Shown: piece after piece, positions 26,620 to 35,650 of the stretch
Layout of the letters: each line of letters opens with the position of its first letter
Numbering within the stretch: the first letter of the stretch is position 1
Assembly: GCA_040387755.1 (NCBI GenBank)
Contig: JAZKDB010000002.1
Coordinates: 682,001 to 746,000, forward strand
From: Rurimicrobium sp040387755
GTDB lineage: Bacteria; Bacteroidota; Bacteroidia; Chitinophagales; Chitinophagaceae
DNA length: 64,000 bases
Direction of reading: 5' to 3'
Notes under the pieces: generated by a model
Seen by the model: only the letters and a program-made list of their open reading frames with translations
What the model was told of the DNA's origin: nothing
Databases searched by the model: none
Position numbers and translations under genes: made by a program

Positions 26620-27027
26620 ATGAAATACACTATCGGAACAAAAGAAAATCCACTTCTGCTCAAAACACCACCACTCAGCTCGGAATACACCATGCATGTA
26701 GAACAAAAAGAGGGCAAAGATGTATTGGTATGTACAGTTGGCAAAACAGTCCTTCATTACAATATTGCCTGTATTGATGACTTGCACCAAATGCTGAAAA
26801 AGCATGGAGACTGGATGGAACTGGGCAGTGCGGATGAACAAAAACCTGCTAAAGAAGGAACCGTTGAAGCATGGGGCCGCTCGGAAAACAATCCTGCTGG
26901 AGGCTGGTATGGTCTGAAGAAAGGGCTGAGAGGACGATTTGGAATGTATGTTCCTCCGTTGATGGAAGCATTGGGCCTTGCAGAACTAAGCCATGAAGCA
27001 AGAGGGAATAAAATGAAAGCGAAATAA
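26620..27027 (+). CDS. Conserved protein, possibly DUF6855
   Basis: 135 residues. The chain begins KYTIGTKENPLLLKTPPLSSEYTM and has DDLHQMLKKHGDWMELG, EGTVEAWGRSENNPAGGWYGLKKG and GRFGMYVPPLMEALGLAEL. I recall this pattern from a widely spread uncharacterised family (I believe DUF6855) in actinobacteria and others. No signal or membrane segment. It lies 27 nt after the YoaP-like gene and likely closes that operon. Function unknown. Confidence 0.7.
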   Translation: MKYTIGTKENPLLLKTPPLSSEYTMHVEQKEGKDVLVCTVGKTVLHYNIACIDDLHQMLKKHGDWMELGSADEQKPAKEGTVEAWGRSENNPAGGWYGLKKGLRGRFGMYVPPLMEALGLAELSHEARGNKMKAK

Positions 27028-27120
27028 TCCGATTTCACTTCAGTAAAGTAATCCATGTTCTGCAGATACAACTAATGTTCCTCAAACATAGGTTGCGGAT
27101 TTAATTCCTTGAATAAATAA

Positions 27121-27160
27121 AAAAAACGCCGGTATATGCCATAGCATATTACCGGCGTTC
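27121..27160 (-). terminator. Intrinsic terminator of ssb
   Basis: A 15-bp stem beginning AACGCCGGTA with a small loop, followed on the minus strand by an eight-base T-run. It lies 35 nt after the ssb stop. Confidence 0.85.
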
Positions 27161-27194
27161 GGATTACAACGGCATGATTACTAACCCCTTAGTT

Positions 27195-27548
27195 TTATAC
27201 AGTTGTTTCTTTTTTATCCATCAGCAGGATATTGTGCAATTGCACTTCGCTGACATACTTTTTCACACCATCTTTGTCTGTATAATTACGGTGAATCAGC
27301 TTCCCTTCTACCACTACCTCACTACCCTTGTTTAAGTACTTCTCAGCCACTTCTGCTACTTTTCCCCAGGCTATTACATTATGCCATTGGGTTTCGGTTA
27401 TATACTCGCCCTGATTATTTTTATAGGTTTCGTTGGTGGCGATGCTCATTCGAGCCATTTTATTGCCATTCTCCAGATTTTTGATTTCAGGAACTTGTCC
27501 GAGGTGGCCAATCAATTGTACCCTGTTTTTCATCATACTTGCGTTCAT
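27195..27548 (-). CDS. ssb: Single-stranded DNA-binding protein
   Basis: 117 residues, an OB-fold only. NRVQLIGHLGQVPEIKNLENGNKMARMSIAT and TQWHNVIAWGKVAEVAEKYLNKGSEVVVEGKL are the standard SSB core. The acidic C-terminal tip that recruits partner proteins (DDDIPF in E. coli) is absent: the chain ends LLMDKKETTV. Short tail-less forms are common as accessory SSBs in this phylum, so this is probably not the only SSB of the cell. Divergent from the zinc-finger gene at 27717. Confidence 0.9.
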   Translation of the reverse strand: MNASMMKNRVQLIGHLGQVPEIKNLENGNKMARMSIATNETYKNNQGEYITETQWHNVIAWGKVAEVAEKYLNKGSEVVVEGKLIHRNYTDKDGVKKYVSEVQLHNILLMDKKETTV

Positions 27549-27670
27549 CTTCTTTAAAATTTAAATTGTGAGTAAAAAAATTGTTTTGTGTCTGGCTTCA
27601 TTGCCGATGCAAAGATGGCCTTACCCAAAAGCGATACTCGGTATTTAAACATTTAACTACGGATGTAAGT

Positions 27671-27690
27671 GTTTATAAACGTTTGTAAAC
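27671..27690 (+). promoter_or_regulatory. Operator-like tandem palindromes
   Basis: GTTTATAAAC (a perfect 10-bp palindrome) is followed directly by GTTTGTAAAC (one mismatch). The second half covers the TTG of the promoter at 27683-27712, a position where a bound repressor would block transcription. Confidence 0.45.
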
Positions 27691-27712
27691 GGATAATATA
27701 TCCCTATCTTTA
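27683..27712 (+). promoter_or_regulatory. Promoter of the zinc-finger gene
   Basis: TTG at 27683-27685, a 19-nt spacer, then TATCTTTA at 27705-27712. The ATG lies 4 nt downstream, implying a leaderless or nearly leaderless mRNA. Confidence 0.55.
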
Positions 27713-27716
27713 CCAT

Positions 27717-28079
27717 ATGGAGCAAAATCAAAGACTTTGCCTGAGCTGCGGAAAAGTGCTGAAAGGCAGGCTGGACAAGAAGTTCTGTGACGATAGTTGC
27801 AGAAACAATTATAATAATGTACAAAACAGTGACAGAAATAATTATGTGCGTAACGTGAATAACATTTTGCGCAAAAACAGACGTGTACTGGAAGAACTCC
27901 TCCCTCAAAATGAAAAAACAGTCAATATTCCACGGCAAAAACTATTGGAAAAAGGCTTTGATTTTCAGTTTATCACCAACCAGTTGAAGACACAGAAAGG
28001 GATTTACAACTTTTGTTACGAGTATGGTTATTTACCACTTGAAGGTGATTGGTTTTTACTGGTAAAAAGAAAGGAATAA
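27717..28079 (+). CDS. Small zinc-finger protein
   Basis: 120 residues from the ATG at 27717; the longer frame from 27669 would cover its own promoter. LCLSCGKVLKGRLDKKFCDDSCRNNYNN holds a CxxC-x14-CxxxC arrangement typical of a zinc ribbon seen in short Bacteroidota DNA-binding-like proteins (DUF2116-like). The rest is basic and helical (RNVNNILRKNRRVLEELL) and then a compact C-terminal domain (GIYNFCYEYGYLPLEGDWFLLVKRKE). Function unknown; a role as regulator of itself or of ssb is possible given the palindromes between the two genes. Confidence 0.7.
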   Translation: MEQNQRLCLSCGKVLKGRLDKKFCDDSCRNNYNNVQNSDRNNYVRNVNNILRKNRRVLEELLPQNEKTVNIPRQKLLEKGFDFQFITNQLKTQKGIYNFCYEYGYLPLEGDWFLLVKRKE

Positions 28080-28080
28080 A

Positions 28081-28110
28081 AAAAAGCGCTTCTGTATGGA
28101 AGCGCTTTTA
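28081..28110. terminator. Bidirectional terminator between converging genes
   Basis: AAAAGCGCTTC and its exact complement around a 6-nt loop, with A-run and T-run on either side, placed between the zinc-finger gene (+) and the carbonic anhydrase gene (-). Confidence 0.85.
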
Positions 28111-28129
28111 TACTATTGGTAATGAGATT

Positions 28130-28762
28130 TTACAAATCGTCAAACTCATACAGTGGATCCAGCTTGCTCTCGTGGCTCATTTCAAAAACTGTCTTAATTA
28201 AGCCATCATGCAAATCATATACCCAACCATGGATATATGGCCTTTGTTCATTTTGCCAACATTTTTGAACGATACTTGTTTTGGCCAGATTAATCACCTG
28301 TTCCTGAACATTAAGTTCAATTAGCCTGTTGGTTCTTTCCTTTTCATTTGTAAGACCGTTGATTTCATCGCTATGCAAGCGATACACATCCTTGATATTG
28401 CGAATCCATTTGTTGATAATACCAAAATTATGATTGGTCATTGCTGCCTTTACACCACCACAACCATAGTGACCACACACAATAATATGCTTTACCTTAA
28501 GATGGTTCACCGCATATTCAAGTACAGCTAATAAATTCATATCGGTATGCACCACCATATTGGCGATGTTGCGGTGTACAAAAATCTCCCCAGGTTTGGT
28601 GCCGGTGATTTCATTTGCCGGTACACGGCTGTCACTACAACCAATCCACAGATAATCCGGGCTTTGAATATGCTCTAAGCGTGTAAAATAATCCGGGTCT
28701 TTCCTGACAACATCAGCAGCCCATTCTTTATTATTATTTAATAGTTTTAAATAATCTTTCAT
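28130..28762 (-). CDS. can: Beta-class carbonic anhydrase
   Basis: 210 residues. Zinc ligands Cys42, His98 and Cys101 and the Asp44/Arg46 dyad are all present in WIGCSDSRVPANE and VCGHYGCGG. The protein interconverts CO2 and bicarbonate in the cytoplasm. It lies 31 nt downstream of a SulP transporter gene on the same strand, an arrangement that suggests the transporter imports bicarbonate and the enzyme converts it. Length and motifs are those of the plant-type beta family (E. coli Can). Confidence 0.95.
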   Translation of the reverse strand: MKDYLKLLNNNKEWAADVVRKDPDYFTRLEHIQSPDYLWIGCSDSRVPANEITGTKPGEIFVHRNIANMVVHTDMNLLAVLEYAVNHLKVKHIIVCGHYGCGGVKAAMTNHNFGIINKWIRNIKDVYRLHSDEINGLTNEKERTNRLIELNVQEQVINLAKTSIVQKCWQNEQRPYIHGWVYDLHDGLIKTVFEMSHESKLDPLYEFDDL

Positions 28763-28793
28763 TTTTTAAAATGCTTTTTGTGAATAATTTTTT

Positions 28794-30407
28794 TTAATGT
28801 CCTGAAGAGACATTGTAACTGTTGTCTATCTGATAGACATCTTTGAAATTTTCAGTAATACAATTGATGTTTTTGAGGGGAGCCTTGATGTCTCTGAATT
28901 CCTTGATTAATTCCAGAACATCAAAATCGATGTAGTGGGTATTGGAAGCATCAATAATCACCTTTGTATTTTCCGGCAAGCGGTCTAATGTGCTGCGGAT
29001 GCTAGCTTTATTGAGGAATGAAACTTCTTCGGCCAGACGAATGGTAATCACATCACCTTCGTGGTGCTTACTTTTATTAAAATAATAAGAGTTTTTAAGA
29101 TTTCCGTGAAGGATGGCTCCGACGGCAACCACCAGACCTGCGATAACTCCGATCAACAAACCTTCCCCTTTGAGATGAGGAATGATACCAAACAAGTCAA
29201 TACCCAGAATGACTATAATTGTTGCCATAAATGGGATAAACTGATAGCGGCCGTTTTGGTACATCTGACGGTATACAGAAAGTTTACATAATTTGTATCC
29301 GGTTAATAAAAGGATGGCAGCCAATGCCGACAACGGAATTTTATTGAGTAATCCGGGGATGGCAATGATACAAACCAACAGAAGTATGCCATGAAATACC
29401 GCAGATAATTTAGTCTTTGCGCCTGCGTTGATATTGGCACTACTCCGCACAATCACACTGGTGATAGGCAAACCTCCTATAAGCCCTGAAATACCGTTGC
29501 CAATACCTTGAGCGATTAACTCCCTGTTGGTATTTGTTACATTGCGTTCAGGATCTATATTATCAACAGCTTCAATACTCAAAAGTGTCTCCAGAGTGGC
29601 TATAATGGCTATCATAAAGCCTGTCACAATGACTTTACTATTAGTAAAACCGCTTAAATCCGGGAAAGTAAAAAAGCTGAAAAATTCACTTGCACTTCCG
29701 GCCGCTTTGAGCCGCACCAAATGATCCTCTTCTATCAGGAAAGGGCTGTTCATTGCCAACAATACTTCGCTGATCAATATGGAAACAATTACCGCAACCA
29801 AGGCTCCGGGTATAAATTTGAAGCGCTTTTTGATAAAAGGCCTGTCCCATAACAGCATAATCAGTATGGAAATAATACAGATACTGAATACACCAATATC
29901 AATATGATGTAAGGGAGTGAAAAGCTCGTGCCAGTCTTCTTCTATCGTAAAAATTTCAGACAAGACACCCTTTTCATTTTTATCATAGCCTACGGCATGC
30001 GGAATTTGTTTGGCAATAATCAGGATTCCGATACTGGTTAACATTCCCTTAATTACGCTGCTGGGGAAATAATTGGCTATTCCGCCCAAACGGGCTAAAC
30101 CCATTAACATTTGCAATATCCCTGCTATCAATACGGCACAGAGGAACAATCGAAAATCACCAATATTGTGAATAGCTGCCAAGACCAATGCCGCCAAACC
30201 TGCAGCTGGTCCGCTTACACTCAAACGAGAACTACTGAGCATACCAATGACCACTCCTCCGATAATGCCGGAAATGATGCCGCTAAAAAATGGTGCGCCG
30301 GAAGCAAGAGAAATACCCAGGCATAAAGGAAGGGCAACAAGAAACACGACCACCCCTGACGGTAGATCTGTTTTCAATGAAGAAAACACTGAATTCTTTG
30401 AATTCAT
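28794..30407 (-). CDS. SulP family anion (probably bicarbonate) transporter
   Basis: 537 residues. About 12-14 membrane segments begin LPSGVVVFLVALPLCLGISLASGAP, the SulP signature, and a STAS-like cytoplasmic domain covers about 445-525 (VITIRLAEEVSFLNKASIRSTLDRLPENTKVIIDASNTHYIDFDVLELI). SulP proteins move sulfate, bicarbonate or other anions, usually with Na+ or H+. Coupling to a carbonic anhydrase gene directly downstream favours bicarbonate, as in BicA-like systems, though sulfate is not excluded. Confidence 0.88.
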   Translation of the reverse strand: MNSKNSVFSSLKTDLPSGVVVFLVALPLCLGISLASGAPFFSGIISGIIGGVVIGMLSSSRLSVSGPAAGLAALVLAAIHNIGDFRLFLCAVLIAGILQMLMGLARLGGIANYFPSSVIKGMLTSIGILIIAKQIPHAVGYDKNEKGVLSEIFTIEEDWHELFTPLHHIDIGVFSICIISILIMLLWDRPFIKKRFKFIPGALVAVIVSILISEVLLAMNSPFLIEEDHLVRLKAAGSASEFFSFFTFPDLSGFTNSKVIVTGFMIAIIATLETLLSIEAVDNIDPERNVTNTNRELIAQGIGNGISGLIGGLPITSVIVRSSANINAGAKTKLSAVFHGILLLVCIIAIPGLLNKIPLSALAAILLLTGYKLCKLSVYRQMYQNGRYQFIPFMATIIVILGIDLFGIIPHLKGEGLLIGVIAGLVVAVGAILHGNLKNSYYFNKSKHHEGDVITIRLAEEVSFLNKASIRSTLDRLPENTKVIIDASNTHYIDFDVLELIKEFRDIKAPLKNINCITENFKDVYQIDNSYNVSSGH

Positions 30408-30491
30408 TAAAAATTTTATTTAGATAAAAGCAATAGGACTATTTCTTCTCCATGAGCAAGAAATAAAAAAAACGGGGTCGGATAAACCTAC

Positions 30492-30830
30492 CTATTCGTT
30501 GGGGGGAGGGGCAAAAATGGATAAGAATATTGATTTAAAAAAACAAATCTGTGCATGAAAATACAGGACATTATTGTTCTCTATCAAATCTAATTTGCCC
30601 GAAGAAACGTGGGAATAATAATCCTCACAATATTTATCTTCTGATTCTATTTTGTTATTCTCTTCTTTATTATTGTCTTCTGATTCGTCAGTCTCATTCT
30701 CGTCCTCAGAATCCTGCTCACTTTGGTCTAATTGTTTTTCATACTTAGCAAATGAAGTTTTACCAGCGCTTGTTTTTTGAACAAACGATACTGTAAAACA
30801 TAACAAGAGTATGTATGCAATCCTTTTCAC
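30492..30830 (-). CDS. Small exported acidic protein
   Basis: 112 residues from a GTG at 30830 (MKRIAYILLLCFTVSFVQKTSAG as signal peptide); a TTG at 30839 is the alternative start. The middle is very acidic (about residues 40-75, rich in E, D, N and S). The end is a hydrophobic stretch with FFKSIFLSIF and a terminal APPPNE. I do not know the family; small proteins with a proline-rich PPP tail occur next to transporter genes in this phylum. It lies between SulP and the divergent export operon. Confidence 0.5.
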   Translation of the reverse strand: MKRIAYILLLCFTVSFVQKTSAGKTSFAKYEKQLDQSEQDSEDENETDESEDNNKEENNKIESEDKYCEDYYSHVSSGKLDLIENNNVLYFHAQICFFKSIFLSIFAPPPNE

Positions 30831-31144
30831 TTGCCGCAAATAAACAACGCATCTTCCTAACTTAATAACGGAATCAGTGTTTTCACATTTTTTTGTGATT
30901 ACATTTTTTGCTTATGAAAATTTATATTTAAAATAAATAACTATTGAAAAAATATAGCCAACTGTTCTCTAATCATTTGCCTTTGAAATTCACACAAATA
31001 AGAGCAAATTTTGATGAGACTTTAAACAAAAATATTAAACACATTAAAACCATAACGATTATTAATAACCTTTAAATCTTTCTAAAAAAGACTGATCGAG
31101 TTTGTATTCCTATATTTTTGCCCTCGAGCAAAAAAACGGGAAAA
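30831..31144 (+). promoter_or_regulatory. AT-rich gap with export-operon -7 box
   Basis: 314 nt of very AT-rich sequence without a gene. TATTTTTG at 31113-31120 matches the -7 box and lies 24 nt before the ABC transporter ATG. Nothing else recognisable. Confidence 0.45.
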
Positions 31145-32818
31145 ATGGCAGAACAAACAAAAACGAATACCCTCAGTAAGCTTCTTCACATCCTGAAATT
31201 TGAAAAAGCAGAAATCTCATCAGTATATTTTTATGCCATTTTTGGTGGCCTGATTCAGCTATCTCTTCCCCTCGGTATCCAGGCTATCATCGCCTTTGTA
31301 ATGGGAGGCGGAATTTCTACATCTATCGTATTGTTAATCGTCGCCGTTGTTTTGGGTGTTTTTTTGGTCGGTTTTTTAAGGGTCAACCAAATGCGCTTGA
31401 TTGAAACGATACAACAACAAATATTTGTGCGATACGCTTTTCAGTATGCCAGCAGAATACCCAAACTAAATCTGAGCAAAGTAGATGATTATTACCTCCC
31501 TGAATTTGTCAATCGTTTTTTTGATGTTCAGAATTTACAAAAAGGGATTTCGAAATTATTACTGGATATGCCTGCCGCCACTATTCAAATTGTTTTTGGT
31601 CTGATGTTGCTTTCCTTTTATAGTGCCACGTTCATCATTTTTGGCCTGGCATTAGTCACAGTACTTTATTTGTTGCTGAGGGTTACAGGAAACAGAGGTT
31701 TACAATCCAGTATCGAAGAGAGTGATTTTAAATATAAAACAGGAGGTTATCTTCAGGATTTGGCCCGGGCTGTTACTGCATTCAAATTTTCGAGTGCGGC
31801 ATCATTGCACATTAAAAAAACAGATGAATTTGTGAGTGGTTATCTGGATGCCAGGACAGAACATTTCAAAGTGCTGAAATTTCAATACTGGACGCTCATT
31901 GCCTTCAAGGTATTGATTACAGCAGCCATGTTATCATTAGGTGCCATTCTGGTTATTCAGCAGGAACTGAATCTTGGCCAGTTTGTTGCGGCTGAAATTG
32001 TGATTGTAATGATTATCGATTCGGTAGAAAAAATAATTATCAATCTGGAAAGCATGTATGATGTGCTAACCTCTGTCGAAAAACTATCGAAAGTGCTGGA
32101 TAAGCCCGAAGAAAGCGAAGGCGCAGACATTTTGAATTGTCATCAGAAAGGACTGGAACTAAAATTGAATAATGTACAATTCGGATATCAGACAGATAAG
32201 TGGGTTCTTCACGATATTAATTTGCACATCAAATCCGGAGAAAAGGTATCTGTTTACGGCCCCAACTCTTCCGGAAAATCTTCTTTACTCAAACTGCTGA
32301 GTGGTGTGTATAAAAATTTTTCAGGTACTTACTTTATCAACAACCTTCCATTGGACCGATATGAAAACACTTCATTGCGGGAAGCCATCGGGGTGCAGCT
32401 AAATGGGCAGGAAATATTTGAAGGAACATTGCGCGATAATATTTGTATCGGAGACGAGCGCATCACTACAGAACGAATCATGGAGATTGCCAAAATTGTA
32501 GGATTACAGGATTATATTCTGCAACAAAAAGAAGGCATTGATGTCAAACTCACTTCGGCAGGCGAGCACCTCTCGGGCATCATTGCACGAAAAGTATTAC
32601 TGATGCGCGCATTGGTGGGCAAATCAAGTCTCATATTACTGGAAAATCCCTGGCAAAACATGGAGGAAAAACATGTCAATTCTATTCAGGATTACATTCT
32701 GAATCATCTGCCCGATACCACGGTAATCGTAGTCAACAATGATTTATTCTTTGCAACTAAATGCGATAAGATTATTGCTCTTGATAAAGGCACAATTCAA
32801 AACATTAAAGAGAATTAA
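31145..32818 (+). CDS. ABC exporter subunit with degenerate ATPase motifs
   Basis: 557 residues from the ATG at 31145. A six-helix ABC transmembrane domain covers about 20-300 and the nucleotide-binding domain about 335-555. Walker A is intact (GPNSSGKSS, Lys378). The signature is LSGI (476-479) instead of LSGG; at Walker B the Asp-Glu pair is replaced by Glu500-Asn501 in LILLENPW; the D-loop reads QNME; and the switch-loop His is Asn (IVVNNDLFF). The residues for hydrolysis are therefore missing while nucleotide binding looks possible. It leads an operon with HlyD- and TolC-type genes, so it should power or gate a type I-like export path. No peptidase domain is present. Confidence 0.85.
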   Translation: MAEQTKTNTLSKLLHILKFEKAEISSVYFYAIFGGLIQLSLPLGIQAIIAFVMGGGISTSIVLLIVAVVLGVFLVGFLRVNQMRLIETIQQQIFVRYAFQYASRIPKLNLSKVDDYYLPEFVNRFFDVQNLQKGISKLLLDMPAATIQIVFGLMLLSFYSATFIIFGLALVTVLYLLLRVTGNRGLQSSIEESDFKYKTGGYLQDLARAVTAFKFSSAASLHIKKTDEFVSGYLDARTEHFKVLKFQYWTLIAFKVLITAAMLSLGAILVIQQELNLGQFVAAEIVIVMIIDSVEKIIINLESMYDVLTSVEKLSKVLDKPEESEGADILNCHQKGLELKLNNVQFGYQTDKWVLHDINLHIKSGEKVSVYGPNSSGKSSLLKLLSGVYKNFSGTYFINNLPLDRYENTSLREAIGVQLNGQEIFEGTLRDNICIGDERITTERIMEIAKIVGLQDYILQQKEGIDVKLTSAGEHLSGIIARKVLLMRALVGKSSLILLENPWQNMEEKHVNSIQDYILNHLPDTTVIVVNNDLFFATKCDKIIALDKGTIQNIKEN

Positions 32819-32820
32819 AG

Positions 32821-34182
32821 ATGCAGGATATTAAGAACAGAATACAAAAAGAGGCAGGGAAAAACACGGCCATCGTCTCCTTCGAAAAAATATACTTCGG
32901 TAATCATAAAAGCAGTATCCGTAAGTGGTTTTATGGAGTGCTGATAGGTCTGATTATCTTTTTATTCTTACCCTGGACGCAGAACATTCGGGCCAGAGGG
33001 GCAGTCACTACCCTGCGCCAGGAACACAGGCCACAACAACTGAATACGATTATTGCAGGTAAAATTGTAAAATGGTATGTAAAAGAAGGTGACCAGGTAA
33101 AGAAAGGTGATACTATTGCACAATTGGCGGAGATAAAAGATGCCTATCTGGATCCTCAGTTGCTGGAGCGCACCAAAGAGCAAATGGATGCCAAAGTAGC
33201 TTCTGTATCTTCTTACAGCGATAAAGTGAATGCTACAACGCAGCAAATGTCTGCAATAGAGCAGGCCAGACAATTAAAACTGGAACAGATTCATAATAAA
33301 ATCCGTCAGAACGAACTCAAAATTATCAGTGACAGTATGGAGGTCATTGCTACTGCCAATGATTATAAGATTGCCGAAGCACAATACAAGCGACAGCTGG
33401 TGATGCGCGATAGCGGACTCGCATCGTTGGTACAGGTAGAACAGCGTAATCAATCAATGCAAAGTGCTCTGGCTAAAAAAATGAGTGCAGAAATCAAACT
33501 GAACAATACCCGAACAGACCTCACCAATACAAAAATAGAGCTCAACCAAACACAACAGGAATACATCGAAAAGTATGCAAAAGCGCAGGGAGACAGAGCG
33601 GCGGCACAAAGCGAAATTGCCGGTGGTCGAGGTGAAATTGCCAAATTAAAAAACCAATATGCCAATTATGTCATCCGTAATGGTCAATACTTTTTGATAG
33701 CGCCTCAGGATGGACAGATTGTTAATGCAAGCAAATCCGGAATCAATGAAATTGTAAAAGAAGGTGAAACATTGCTGGAAATAGTGCCTCAGAATATTGG
33801 TCTGGCGGTAGAGATATTTGTAAAACCTGTAGACTTACCTCTTATAGAGAAAGGACAAAAAATCAACATGATTTTTGACGGCTTCCCGGCTGTTGTATTC
33901 AGCGGCTGGCCCAGCGCTTCTATAGGCATGTTCAGAGGAGAAATATCAGTGATTGAGAATACAGTGAGTGCCAATGGCATGTTCAGGGTATTGATTGCAC
34001 AGACAAAAGGTGAAAAACCCTGGCCTACAACATTGAAAATTGGTACAGGAGTTAATGGTATTGCCTTATTGAATGATGTCTTTATCTGGTACGAACTTTG
34101 GCGTAACATCAACGGATTTCCGCCGGATTTTTATAAAACAAAAGTTGCTAAAACCAAAACTGATGCGCAGGCTAAAAAATAA
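32821..34182 (+). CDS. HlyD-type membrane fusion protein
   Basis: 453 residues. One N-terminal membrane segment (WFYGVLIGLIIFLFLPWTQN), a first half-lipoyl block (GKIVKWYVKEGDQVKKGDTIAQL), a long coiled coil of about 170 residues (about 120-285), a second half-lipoyl block (LIAPQDGQIVNASKSGINEIVKEGETLLEIVP) and a beta-barrel domain (VEIFVKPVDLPLIEKGQKINMIFDGFPA). This is the periplasmic adaptor of type I secretion or tripartite efflux. It starts 2 nt after the ABC gene and its end overlaps the TolC gene by 20 nt. Confidence 0.92.
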   Translation: MQDIKNRIQKEAGKNTAIVSFEKIYFGNHKSSIRKWFYGVLIGLIIFLFLPWTQNIRARGAVTTLRQEHRPQQLNTIIAGKIVKWYVKEGDQVKKGDTIAQLAEIKDAYLDPQLLERTKEQMDAKVASVSSYSDKVNATTQQMSAIEQARQLKLEQIHNKIRQNELKIISDSMEVIATANDYKIAEAQYKRQLVMRDSGLASLVQVEQRNQSMQSALAKKMSAEIKLNNTRTDLTNTKIELNQTQQEYIEKYAKAQGDRAAAQSEIAGGRGEIAKLKNQYANYVIRNGQYFLIAPQDGQIVNASKSGINEIVKEGETLLEIVPQNIGLAVEIFVKPVDLPLIEKGQKINMIFDGFPAVVFSGWPSASIGMFRGEISVIENTVSANGMFRVLIAQTKGEKPWPTTLKIGTGVNGIALLNDVFIWYELWRNINGFPPDFYKTKVAKTKTDAQAKK

Positions 34183-35575
34183 ATTATTCTTACTGCTCAG
34201 TTTTATATTGACTTCGCTGACCGGCAGCATTGCGCAATCGGCGGATAGCAACATGCAGCTGAGCCAAAGTGATTTTCTTTCTATTGTACGCCAATACCAT
34301 CCTGTGATGCGGCAATCGATGATTGGTGTAGAAAAAGCCAAAGCCAATTTGCTGGAAAGCAGAGGCGCTTTTGACCCTACTGTTGGTGCCGATTACAGTA
34401 CCAAAACTTTTGGAGGAAAGGGTTATTACACTTATTTCAATCCGGAGATTGTGATACCTACCTGGTATGGTATCGACATCAAAGCGGGTACCGAAAACAT
34501 CAGCGGAGACCGGGTAACGAGCGAAGCCAGCCTGGGAGAATCAAGCTATATCGGTGTAAAACTGGGACTGCACCAACTGCTTTTTGACAAACGAAGGGCT
34601 GTATTGCAACAAGCCAAAAGTATGGTAAAGCTGAGCAAAGCCGAGCAGGAGCTGATACAAAATGATTTATTGTACGAGGCCATTAGTGCTTATTGGAACT
34701 GGGTGCGCTGTTACGAAGTGTACAAGATTGTAAAGGGAACTATTGCTGTAAGCCGTGAGCGATTTCGTTTTGTACAACTGGAGTATCAGCAAGGGGCAAA
34801 ACCAGCTATTGATACCATCGAGGCATTGACGCAGTTGCAGAGTTTTGAAATGCAGGAACAGGCTGCGCTTTTGGAATGGCAAAATGCAGGCTTATTGCTG
34901 AGCAATTATATGTGGATGCCTGAACAACAAGCCATGCAATGGAACGAATCAATCCGACCTGCAAAAGAACAACTGGATGCAGATTTTCCGGAGATTCCTT
35001 CGGTAATCAGTTTGTTGGAAATTGCCAGCCAACACCCCAAATTAAAAAGCCTGAATTATAAAATTGATGTATTGCAAACAGAACAAAAACTGAAACTGCA
35101 ATCATTCCTGCCTAAGCTGAGTGTCAGTGCCAATGCATTGAATAAGGGATTTGGCTTGCCCAATACTTACGACCGTTACTTGTTGGAAAACAACCACAAG
35201 CTGGGAATAGATTTTTCGGTTCCGCTCTTTATGCGCCAGGCCAGAGGTGCCTACCGCATGGCGGGATTAAAAATAGAAGAAACCAACTTGCAGCAGGATA
35301 TCAGTGCGTTGGAGATTAGTAACAAAATCAAATCTTACTACAACGAGGTCAATAGTTTGACGAACCAAATCAATACAATTGAAGAAGCCTACAAAAACTA
35401 CAACCGATTGTATCAGGGCGAAATCACACGATTTAATAATGGCGAAAGCACTTTGTTTGTGATGAATGCCCGACAGAATAAAGTATTGGAGATGGCGCAG
35501 AAACTCATAGAGCTCAAAGCCAAATGGCGAAAATCTTATGCAGGATTATTGTGGGCTGCAGCCGAATTGGATTAA
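34163..35575 (+). CDS. TolC-like outer membrane efflux protein
   Basis: 470 residues from the ATG at 34163, which gives a good signal peptide (LKNKLFLLLSFILTSLTGSIAQ). Two tandem halves of long helices are visible with the usual OEP landmarks (ARKYHPVMRQSMIGVEKAK-like start, LQQAKSMVKLSKAEQELIQNDL, then a second SLLEIASQHPKLKSLNYKI). It would form the outer membrane channel of the operon. It overlaps the adaptor gene by 20 nt, indicating tight co-expression. Confidence 0.88.
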   Translation: MRRLKNKLFLLLSFILTSLTGSIAQSADSNMQLSQSDFLSIVRQYHPVMRQSMIGVEKAKANLLESRGAFDPTVGADYSTKTFGGKGYYTYFNPEIVIPTWYGIDIKAGTENISGDRVTSEASLGESSYIGVKLGLHQLLFDKRRAVLQQAKSMVKLSKAEQELIQNDLLYEAISAYWNWVRCYEVYKIVKGTIAVSRERFRFVQLEYQQGAKPAIDTIEALTQLQSFEMQEQAALLEWQNAGLLLSNYMWMPEQQAMQWNESIRPAKEQLDADFPEIPSVISLLEIASQHPKLKSLNYKIDVLQTEQKLKLQSFLPKLSVSANALNKGFGLPNTYDRYLLENNHKLGIDFSVPLFMRQARGAYRMAGLKIEETNLQQDISALEISNKIKSYYNEVNSLTNQINTIEEAYKNYNRLYQGEITRFNNGESTLFVMNARQNKVLEMAQKLIELKAKWRKSYAGLLWAAAELD

Positions 35576-35650
35576 AAGAAAGCCGGTTGAGCTGCAATAT
35601 CAAGAAGGGCAAAACAATTACAGTACCTTTAATTCCTTAAAGTAATATAC

